NCBI GenBank assembly: GCA_963402885.1
Contig: OY727099.1
Span: 5,010,001 to 5,074,000 of the forward strand
Reading direction: 5' to 3'
DNA length: 64,000 nucleotides
Source of the DNA: Antedon bifida
Lineage: Eukaryota > Echinodermata > Crinoidea > Comatulida > Antedonidae
In this document: piece after piece, positions 26,823 to 36,986 of the stretch
Layout: each line of letters starts with the position of its first letter
How positions within the stretch are numbered: position 1 is the first letter of the stretch
Made by a program: the position numbers and the translations under genes
The notes under the pieces: generated by a model
What the model was told of the DNA's origin: nothing
The model's input: the letters and a program-made list of their open reading frames with translations, nothing else
Databases searched by the model: none

Positions 26823-26880
26823 ATGGATGTCTGCATATCAAGCAGGCGATTCCGGGTTCGAATCTCCGAATAATTCTGAT
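26823..26880 (+). repeat. tRNA-like relic
   Basis: AGTATAATGGATGTCTGCAT resembles a D-arm/box A and GATTCCGGGTTCGAATCTCC a T-arm/box B. No acceptor stem closes it, so a SINE head or tRNA pseudogene is more likely than a working tRNA. Confidence 0.35.
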
Positions 26881-29033
26881 TTTGACTTTTACTTGTCTGA
26901 GCGGTTTTGTCTCTCCTTCTCTTATATCCTCATCTTTACCGTTTGTGAAATACAGTAATTGATTTCCAGTTATCACTAGGGAGTGTAGAGTTTATGTATA
27001 CCTGTAAATTATGTGTATAGACCTATCATAGTAATAAACCTATACTTTTTTTTTTATTTCTGGCGATGTTATCAGTTTGGTAACGATTGTCGATAAAAGG
27101 TACATAAAACAAACGAAAACAAAATTCTCAATTACCTTTCGAACTAAAAAAAAATAATAACATAATCCAAGATTAGTTGGTACATAACGTTTGAGCCTAG
27201 GAGTGGCAGAAGTCGTACTAGAAAAAGAAACTTAACATTTTCTTATAACCTCCTCGGAATTTATTTTATCCCCTCTGCTGTATTTACCAAGGCCGCAGTA
27301 CCGGTGGTCCCGTAAACGGTATTTCAAATAAACACCCTAAGTTCACATCGCATTCTGTAGTTTTTGCCAAAATGTCAAAGGTTCCATTCCAGATCGTTAT
27401 TTCTTCTCTTTTAATGTCATCTTTCGGTCTTTCTGTTCACATAAATTCTTGTATGTTTTAGGCTGTGGAAATCTACTTCGTTCCAAAACATATAGCTGGG
27501 ATTTATGTCGTTTCTGTGGGTTTGTTTTTGAGTGGGTGAAATGCATACCATATGAGGCCTGTAACCGTTAAATGATATATAACATACACAAATCAAAGTG
27601 TATACCTTTGAAACAATTAATGACAATTTAGAGATAATCATGTCACCGATAAATATGTAATAAAACAAAAAACGAAAGTGTGTTATAACAGTGTAATTTG
27701 TGTCCTAGATATTTTGCAATAGTAAATAGTCAGGCCTATATTTTGAACTATAAATGTATTTTCAAACACATACAAATATTATTTAAAAAACACATTTTGG
27801 TTCAGAAATTGATAACATTAATGATAGATCTCACTTACTGTAATATCTTAACCAAACTTTCTTATTTTTGTTATTTTAACCTAATTTTTTAAAATTTTTA
27901 TTTTAATTTTTCATATATCCCAGTATAATGTTACTCTTTATATTAGTAAAGTAACAGTGAAGCTTTCATAACATGAAAAAAGATATTTTCAACCATTACC
28001 AGTTTTGTTGTTTCCAAGAGACTAATTGTTTATAAGCCTGTATACAGTGTAAAATAAGTATTATAACAAATTAACATTATACAATAACTTAATTATTTTG
28101 ATCTTAACAAGATATGTGTGGTTTAATCATTATTTCCCTTTTTGGGAATGGAATGTTTTGAATTTAAAGTTGATTATTTTAATATATATTTTCCGAAGTC
28201 TGTTCTTTGTCCCTCAACGATGCTTTTGTCAACATTTACCGCTTGTTTCTTTCAAATCTCAAGAGAGTAGAGATCAATCGCCGGTTAACTTTCAAAAAGA
28301 CATTTCTACCTGTATTTAACGCGACCCTGGTTGCCATCACCCTTCTCTAAACTACTCACCCGTAGAATAACAGATCCATTTCGATGCCTGTATTTATTTA
28401 CAACTATCACTTTCTGTTTGATTACGGGTGCAAATTGCCCAGCGATTACCGCATTCAGTCACCGGGGTTAAATCCAGGCCTGCGGTAGACATTTTACACA
28501 CCATCAAAAACACCTTAAAAACAATCATTGCCGGTTTAAAGTCAAGAGGAATTGAGATTATATCTTTATTCAGTAGTATAATGATGTAAACATAACATTA
28601 AAAGGATCGTGAACTGTCTGTATGATTAAAGAGAGAATCAGATATATGTCTTCATTTGTGTTTATCTTCTTTGGTATGATATTAATGTAAGGATGTGTTC
28701 AATTACGGTATCGGAGTTAGATCATAAAACATTTTAGAATACCACTGAGAACAGCGTTTAGAATACCCTTAACTAACCTCAGCTCAGACCAAAGTCATTC
28801 ATCAAGAGAAAGTCGTAAATTACTCACCCTAAACATGTCACTGTTATATGACAGAAATTAGTGTTATACCAGTCAAGTACAAATCTTTATACAAATAAAA
28901 AAGATGCGTTAGAGTTCAGTTGTCAACTTTATTTCAATTCAGGAAAGGGTGGAGGAGGATGTATTACCGATTGACAAAAAAACATGTGAACAATAGATAC
29001 ACATTCTTGCGAAATCAAAAAAAATCGTCTTAT

Positions 29034-29127
29034 TAAGTTCTGTCGACACTATCAAACTTTATGTATATAAAAAATGTGATGTTCCCATATATGGACATGA
29101 TGATGTCATATCACTAACATATATATA
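29034..29127. mobile_element. MITE family A fragment
   Basis: AAGTTCTGTCGACACTATCA and the core GGACATGATGATGTCATATC match one half of the full copies; the other half is missing. Confidence 0.65.
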
Positions 29128-29880
29128 GTAGTATGACTTCGTTATTCATCTTCAGCAATTTCTTAATATCATTAGTCATTATCATTACTTTTATTGTCAT
29201 CCTTAATACCATCACCGTCTACCACCGTTTTTGGTTAATTGTTGTTACTACTAATACTATTAATTTATATTAGCAGTAGTGTTATGATTTTAGTATTTAT
29301 TAATATTCATAATAGTAACTGTTTATTGAGTGGGTAAAAATAGTGATAGAGTTGATACAACTCTTCTGTGTCCCTCTTGTTATCGTTATCATTATCAGTC
29401 GGCAGTCTTCTTCACGTTTTCGACTGTGACGTCATACCATCGGCAGTAACATACCCTATGTGATTTAGTTTGATGTTATTTGCAACATGATGAAATTACC
29501 TTGGGGGCGAAAGAATGTTAAGATAGAACATTTTAGGCCTGCAATAATCCATCTACCATTAGTCAATAGTCCCATTTCAGTGATTCTGAAGATGACCGAT
29601 GTATTGGTAGAAACATTGAACATGTCCTGAACGCTATCAACCCCATTAGCCGGTAATTACGTTCTTTGTTACTTTTTATGACTAACGTAAGGGTTATGAG
29701 AATTGTTGTCATAATTGGCGAAGGATTATTTTTATTCATATTATAAGCAACGTACGTGTGTTCAGTTACACGTATTTTGTACAATTGTAATTGTTTAATT
29801 TCAATAATTGAAAGTGTCAATCTTACGATGAAAGTGACTTTTGTGTGAATGTTTATGGTTTTAGAAGAATTATGATTACA

Positions 29881-30200
29881 CGAATGTTTGTGGAAGATAC
29901 TCGTTGAATGGAAAGACTATTTTCATTCGTTTAGACTATTTCATTCAACCTGACACCGCCTCAATGAGAAGTAAATTTTCAATGCATGAAAATAGTCTCT
30001 TTGCTATTGAACAAAATGTTATTTGTATACCATTCTGAAGAATTATAAACGATTGTTTGCGGAAGATACTCGTTGAATGGAAAGAATATTTTCATTCGTT
30101 TAGACTTTTCCATTCAACCTGTCTCCGCCTCATTGAAAAGTTAATTTTTAGCACATGAACATAGTCCCTTTCTTACTGATTCTTATTTGTATACCTTTCT
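29881..30200. repeat. tandem duplication, about 170-bp unit with internal hairpin
   Basis: GGAAGATACTCGTTGAATGG and the following 130 bases appear at about 29891 and again at about 30061. Each copy contains GTTGAATGGAAA and, some 25-30 bases on, its near-complement TTTCATTCAAC, so each can fold. Confidence 0.85.
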
Positions 30201-32348
30201 TCTATTTCGGTACACCTTTAAAAAAAATGTTATAGGCCTACACGTTTTGACAATTTGCGCATTCTTTTTCTTGTGTTCTTCGTTTCTTTATATTTTTCAG
30301 AAAGATGTGGCTCATGCCAAACATATTGATCATCATCATACTATAAAATGACATCTACTTGAATGACATCACGTGAATGACATCACATGAATGTTTCTCA
30401 AGTTTATGTATAAGTCAGATAGTTAATGACTTCACTGCTAAACTATTTCACCTTAATATTATTGTTTTCGTCTTTCATTTGAGAAATAGTATCTTTTTAA
30501 TAACCGAAAGATTGTGAACTAAAAACAAAAAGAGAAAAAATTAGGTTGTTCCCAGAAATTATTATTTTAAAGCTATAGTTTTCGGTACTCTGAAACTAAG
30601 TCTAAGTCTTCATTACAGTTGTTGTCCTGTTTCCAGTTCCCGTAATGTTTTTCTTATTCAGTTTTATGGGCTGCCACTAACAAGTTTTGTTTTTTTTTTA
30701 ATTTTGTCTATCTTTTAGTTTAATCAAATTATTGTAATGTATTATTAAGAACTTAGAGAGAAATAAATGTTCTTTTTACTTTTTTTTAAAACTATATTTA
30801 ACTTGGAAATCTATTTTTCGTGTGGTATTCTACATATACATTTTCTACTTAATAATATAGAAACATTAATACACTTGTAATGGAAAAAAGAAACCAATAA
30901 TTCATAATTAATTAATGAAGGTGAAACTTCAAAGAATGTTTTTCGAATTAATTATATTAAAATGTATTTTTTTTTAATTAAAGAAAGTGGTAGTTAATAC
31001 TTCTATTAACTGCCAACATTGTTTCAAAACAAAAAAGAGAGTTAGAAATTTCCACTTTGTTCTCACATTATAAAAATATGTTTTGTTCGTTACTTCACCT
31101 GTCTGGGATGATGCTCCATTATCTGAATTTGGTCCTATATTACAACTGAGATTTAGCCGTAACAACACGTGTGGCCTTGATGATGTTGACCCAAGAACAA
31201 CCCCGTCATGTTAGGCTTAAGCCCTTGGTCTTTTTGCTGTTCACCCGAGAGACTTCAACCGCTCCAGCCTGGAAATCGATAGCGAATGACTGCTCAATTC
31301 GAGACAGATAGACCCGATTATTTCGCTACAGGAAAAATAAGAGAGAATTTTCTATCTGGAGAATTCCAGCTAATATTGTGTTTTTTCATGTCACACAGCG
31401 TGATTGTGAATCGAGTTTCATCGGTTCGTAACCTAGAGATTTAATATTCTTGACGAAGTTTCATCATCAAAAGAAGATACCGGTAACCAAAATTAGGATC
31501 AATTACATCTTAAACCTTACGAATGAATAGCATTTCTTTGTTTTGTTTTTGATGGAAAGATAGAATTGGAATCATTTATATAATTTGATATGATATATCT
31601 TAACTAGTTACTGTCTGTATTAAATACTGCTAAAGTTTTTAAGTATCAAAGTTTTATTAGTGGGCTGTGGAGTCTTGCCTTCGATGCATCTTCAGGCTTT
31701 AGCGTTGTTACTATACCTAATGTTATAAATTAAAACAAATACACAAACTCAACACAAATTGATTAGTACTTTGATTCGCTTAAATGGAAATCATTTTAAA
31801 ATAATAGTTATTATAGGGCAGTTGAGCACGTTATAAGTGTGTAACGTCTGTAATAAATTCCCATCTTTACCGCTTAATACTTTCGTTCAGTACCACGTCT
31901 TACGTTTTTACGATTGAGAAAATAAACCAAGGCGCTTTACTTGGTAATTATCTGTTACAACATTAGATGAGGTTTAGCGGACGAAGTATTGGCTGTTTAG
32001 AACAATATGCACGAGTTGTGCGAAACATGGTCATCTCTAGAAACTATATTGTTAAGAAGAGCGGCTGTGTAAACATTCTAGCAGAAGAAACCATGACAAA
32101 AACAAAGGAAAGGGATTATTTTCTAATTATAAATATTATGAAAACATTTAACCAATATACCAGCAAGTAAAGTGGACTGTAATATGCCAACTACATAAAT
32201 TAAAATGTCTCTAAATTCTAATGTTTAATTATTGTTACAATTTATGAGGTTAGTTTTTATTGTAAACATACCAGCTGAGTTTATATTGTTTTTGTTATTA
32301 CTTATGAGTAACCTGCATGAAATCAACCTTACGCCGTTTACTCTTTAA

Positions 32349-32640
32349 GTTTAATGTATTCTGTCTGTAAGATAACTTCAATTTCCAACCAATAACTTGA
32401 CTCTGTTGTATCTTTGGAATTAGTACACTTTCTCTGGCGTAGATGTTCTTATTTTGGTTCCTTTTTTTCTGCGTTTGCTTTGCTGTTTTTATTTATGTTC
32501 TTTAATGTATTGTGTCTGTAAGAAAACTTCAATTCTCAACCAATAACTTGATTCTGTATCTTTTGAATTGGCACACTTTCTCTGGCGTAGATGTTCTTAT
32601 TTTAGTTGTTTTTTTTCTGCGTTTCCTTTGCTATTTGTTT
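32349..32640. repeat. tandem duplication, about 150-bp unit
   Basis: TTTAATGTATTCTGTCTGTA ... CTTTCTCTGGCGTAGATGTT ... CTGCGTTTGCTTTGCT is repeated once, starting again near 32501. Non-coding. Confidence 0.85.
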
Positions 32641-33108
32641 TTTAAAATGTTGTTTTTTTCTCGTTTGGATACGCACACTTTCAAAAGAAAGATATAAATA
32701 AAGACCCTACTCCTATTATAATACTCTATTAGTCCCAAAATAAAAATTGTAAAACTATATGTTTAATAATTGTTAAAATATTGTTAATGTTAAAAGCGAG
32801 GAGACCAGAGAAGGCTATTTTCTAACAAATGGCAAAGAAACTTGAAACTAGAATTGTTTTATGAATAACTGCGTACAGCACCCACTATTTCCACCCTCCC
32901 ATCCCAAGTCCTGTTGCGCAACCGGTGTGTAAATTTAAAATGTTCCGAGTTTTGAGAATTGGGTTAGGCCTACTGGTAATATCATGGTGTTTTGTAATTA
33001 GTACGAGGTTTCGTGTTTGTTTTGGAAACAAGTCAAGTTCACACATGCAAACTAAACTATCGCTTTCGTACCATCTTGCAAACCGATATGAGACGTGTGT
33101 TTCAGGTA

Positions 33109-35295
33109 TACTATGGGCGGCCATTAGGGCCAAAATAGACAAACGTTGCCGTACGAACAATTCCGCTCCCGTAAGGCAAACTAATGGCGTTAAAGACACA
33201 ATTCCTCGAGTAACAAACAAATATTGCCGTACGGACACACAAACACATTGCCATATGAACAAATTGCCGTATGGTTAAATTGGCGTAAGGACAAACATTG
33301 GCGTAAGGACAAAAATTGGCGTAAGGACAAAAATTGCCGAAAGGACAAAATTGCCGAAAGGACAAAAATTGGCGTAAGGACAAAAATTGGCGTACGGTCT
33401 AACTAAATATAAACGTTGAGGGCAGCATAGTAATTTAAAACCACGTGACTGAAACCACTCTGTTGTGTGTCCAGTCGATCCTGATGGGGAATAAAAACAT
33501 CATGGAAGGCTTGTGTTAAGCTAGCCAACAATATAGGCCAGCCGACAATAAGCCAGCCCACTTTTATTTTTTCCAGCCAACAATAACTATGAAACACCGT
33601 TTGTGTATTTTTTACATTTTCAGTGTTACTTATGGTTTTTATGGTATTAGAAATGAAATATTTGTGAGAAAACGGCGGATTGCTCCTGGGAGTCACTTGG
33701 TGGGATTATACTAGGGTACCTCTTTAGTCGTCCAGTAAAAGTTTGAGTAGGCCTATGACCGCTGGTCCCGTTTACTCAGCCCTCATCTTTTAAATCTGAG
33801 TGTAACTCAATTACGATTTTTAATATTATAGTGAAATTTGATACTGTATTTGTGAGAAAACGGCGGATTGCTCCTGGGAGTTACTTGGTGGGATTATACT
33901 AGGGTACCTCCTTAGTCGTCCAGTATAAGTTAAAGTAGGACCGCTGGTCCCGTTTACTCAGCATTTATCTTTTAAATCTGAGTGTAACTCAATTACGATT
34001 TTTAATATTATAGTGAAGTTTACTCAGCATTTATCTTTTGAATTTTATATGATTGCTCCTGGGAGTTACTTGGTGGGATTATACTAGGGTACCTCCTTAG
34101 TCGTCCAGTATAAGTTAGAGTAGGACCGCTGGTCCCGTTTACTCAGCATTTATCTTTTAAATCTGAGTGTAACTCAATTACGATTTTTTATATATAGTGG
34201 AATTTTATACTGTATTTGTGAGAAAACGGCGGATTGCTCCTGGGAGTCACTTGGTGGGATTATACTAGGGTACCTCCTTAGTCGTCCAGTAAAAGTTAGA
34301 GTATGACCACTGGTCCCGTTTACTCAGCCCTCATCTTTTAAATCTGAGTGTAACTCAATTACGGTTTTTAATATTATAGTGAAATTCGATCAATCAATCA
34401 ATCAGCCGTTTTCTCACAAATACAGTATAAAATTCAAAAGATAAATGCTGAGTAAACGGGACCAGTGGTCATACTCGAACTTATACTGGACGACTAAGGA
34501 GGTACCCTAGTATAATCCCACCAAGTAACTCCCAGGAGCAATCCGCCGTTTTCTCACAAATACAGTATCAAATTTCACTATACAGTATATAAAAAAACGT
34601 AATTGAGTTACACTCAGATTTAAAAGATAAATGCCGAGTAAACGGGACCAGCGGTCCTACTCTAACTTATACAGGACGACTAAGGAGGTACCCTAGTATA
34701 ATCCCAGCAAGTGACTCCCAGGAGCAATCCGCCGTTTTCTCACAAATATTTAATTTCTAATACCATAAAAACCATAAGTAACACTGAAAATGTAAAAAAT
34801 ACACAAACGGCGTTTCATAGTTATTGTTGGCTGGAAAAAATAAAAGTGGACTGGCTTATTGTCGGCTGGCCTATTGTTGGCTAGCTTGCCCCAAGCCTTC
34901 CATGATTGTGTTTTTAATATTCCCCAGCAGGATCGACTGGACACAGAGTGGTTTCAGTCACGTGGTTTTAAAATACTATGCTGCCCTCAACGTTTATATT
35001 TAGTTAGACTGTACGCCAATTTGTCCTTACGCCAATTTTTGTCCTTTCGGCAATTTTGTCCTTTCGGCAATTTTTGTCCTTACGCCAATTTTTGTCCTTA
35101 CGCCAATGTTTGTCCTTACGCCAATTTAACCATACGGAAATTTGTTCATATGGCAATGTGTTTGTGTGTCCGTACGGCAATATTTGTTTGTCACTCGAGG
35201 AATTATGTCTTTAACGCCATTAGTTTGCCTTACGGGAGCGGAATTGTTCGTACGGCAACGTTTGTCTATTTTGGCCTTAATGGCCGCCCATAGTA
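33109..35295. mobile_element. 2.2-kb nested fold-back element
   Basis: Left arm TACTATGGGCGGCCATTAGG (from 33109) is mirrored by the right arm ending CCGCCCATAGTA (35295). The arms stay complementary for roughly 550 bases, including an array of 17-18-bp units (TTGGCGTAAGGACAAAAA) at 33278-33400 and its complement near 35013-35130. Between the arms are four direct copies of a repeat of up to 190 bp (33661, 33849, 34051, 34215) followed by two inverted copies (34404-34560, 34561-34747). TA flanks both ends, but each end sits in the palindrome GTATAC, so a TA target duplication is only suggested. No transposase; ORFs in the arms mirror each other and are repeat artefacts. Confidence 0.85.
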
Positions 35296-35302
35296 TACTG
35301 CC

Positions 35303-36690
35303 ATAAAAACCGCATTGATCCACATAACTGGATGGCGTAGCAGTATATAGGCAACATTTCGAGTAACTTGTGTCCACTGCCTCGCACGGAGCAGCAACAT
35401 TCAATTACAAGGATTGTGTCGTTTTGTATTTAGTTTTGATTGAAGATCATTATAGGTGATTTCAAATATTGTATTATAGATTTCAAATATTTTATTGATA
35501 TAAAATTGAAGCCATCTAATCTGGAAATAAAACTGCTAACATATTGTATTGATAACGTAGTTTAAAGGCTAGGTGCGGGCAAAACATTTCTATTGATCAT
35601 ACATTCCAATAATTATCGATCTATAGTTTCCCCTATGTTTCATAATTTTGGGATTTTATTTGTGTTACACAAGCTTGTTGAAAATAAGCAGTTTCTTATC
35701 AGTGGGGGGATAGTTCAAATCGCTATTCTTTTGTACACAAATGTTGTAAATAGAGAGGCATTTTTGAAAAACTATGAAAAATAACCGGTGTGGTAAAAAA
35801 TGTTATCAGATGGCTAAATATAGATAATAGGTTTTCATCTTGATTTCTGTTACAAATATTTGATTTATGTACAATTAACCAGTTATTAAATTTAAAATTC
35901 ATGCCTGTACCTGAGCTTTAAAGTCGGAGTTCTTATGGAATAGAGGGCGGCAATGATGTTCTCCGTTATAACCTATGGTAATAGAGTTTACATTGTTATA
36001 TACAAATTTGTCATTGAATTAATGTTTCAATTAAGTTAAATTCATGCTAAAGACTAGTTTATGTCCAATAGAATTAATGGTATCGGTGTAAATAAAGGTA
36101 TTCCCTCACGAAATGTTTTGTTAAGGGCGTGACAATTTGATAATGTTTTGGGTTTATGTATTTGCCTCTAAACCACCACATGGATCACGAGTGGCCTAAA
36201 GTAGGGAAAATCCTCACGATCCCACGTGACTGGGAAAATAAAAATGGAGAGCATGTACCAAATTATAGTAAATGTATCACGCTAAAATTGCATCCGTTAC
36301 TGCAGCCGCTGAGACGTTTCAGAAGGAACTTGGATGTTGCTATAAATCCACAAAATAAAACATTATTTTATAATTTGTAGCAGCTAGAATGCATCTCAGT
36401 TTCGTAACTCGTTTATTACATGTACCATTATGATCTGACCGTACACAAAAATAAGGAATTTGGCTGCCATAGTCTATAGATTTAAACTAATTCATTGTAT
36501 TTAGAGGCAAGCAGGTGCCTATCAACATCAGGCCGACCACCGCCGGTCATTGCTGATAAACTTACATTCCCTTAACAACCAATGGAAACTATACAGTTTA
36601 TAGTACTATCCAGGTGTCTGTCTAATTGCTTACGTAACTATTGTCCAATCAAAAAAAAGTATTTCTATTATTATGCTAATTATTCCATCA
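35303..36690. other. intergenic, upstream of FAS1 gene
   Basis: No supported gene. The ORFs (for example 36156-36380) show no domain. The last 150 bases hold CCAAT words and the TATA box listed separately. Confidence 0.4.
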
Positions 36691-36705
36691 CCGTCTCTAT
36701 ATAAA
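36645..36705 (+). promoter_or_regulatory. FAS1 gene core promoter (CCAAT and TATA boxes)
   Basis: CCAAT at 36645-36649 and TATATAAA at 36698-36705 stand 80-140 bases before the start codon at 36785. That predicts transcription starting near 36730 and a short, unspliced 5' UTR of roughly 55 bases. Confidence 0.7.
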
Positions 36706-36784
36706 CCTAGTGCTTCGTTGTATGTTGTTGATTGCGAGTAGAAGGACAATTTGTATTGCGTGATACACACCTAAGCCTAAGAAG

Positions 36785-36986
36785 ATGAAGTTGTTGATCG
36801 TGCTAGTGTCTCTGAGCCTGGCGTATGCCTTGCCTCAACAGATAAAGATGTCTAATATAGAGCTACCAGTATCGTACAGCGGCGTTGGTGAAGACACAAT
36901 TCTTGACTTGGCCCAGACCCTAAAACTTACTAAATTATTTAAGCTCATATCCAAATTGAATTTTCAAGAAACACTTTTCGTACAAG
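36785..36986 (+). CDS. FAS1 gene exon 1
   Basis: Signal peptide and first helices of FAS1 domain 1 (ends FQETLFVQ); donor AAG|GTACGT, phase 1. The same LNFQETLFVQ boundary recurs at the end of exon 5. Confidence 0.92.

Larger units (their letters stand above)
20206..33105. other. gene-free stretch upstream of sim
   Basis: I found no supported gene. It contains the repeats listed separately (21345-21480, 21755-22180, 25287-25570, 25811-26372, 29034-29127, 29881-30200, 32349-32640). ORFs at 22643-22909 and 23273-23716 have no recognisable domain and no splice or promoter context. Blocks around 24880-25140, 28180-28510 and 31170-31330 are less AT-rich and could be regulatory elements, but no motif proves this. 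Confidence 0.4.

Noticed and set aside
26823-26880. Functional tRNA gene
   Set aside because: Box A and B words are present but no seven-base acceptor stem or clear anticodon arm closes.
32885-33406. Overlapping ORFs on both strands in the fold-back arm
   Set aside because: Mirrored in the opposite arm (34859-35404) and built from short repeats (LSFRQFCPFGNF-like), so they are translations of the array.
33278-33406. CRISPR-like array
   Set aside because: Units are directly adjacent without unique spacers, and the DNA is animal.
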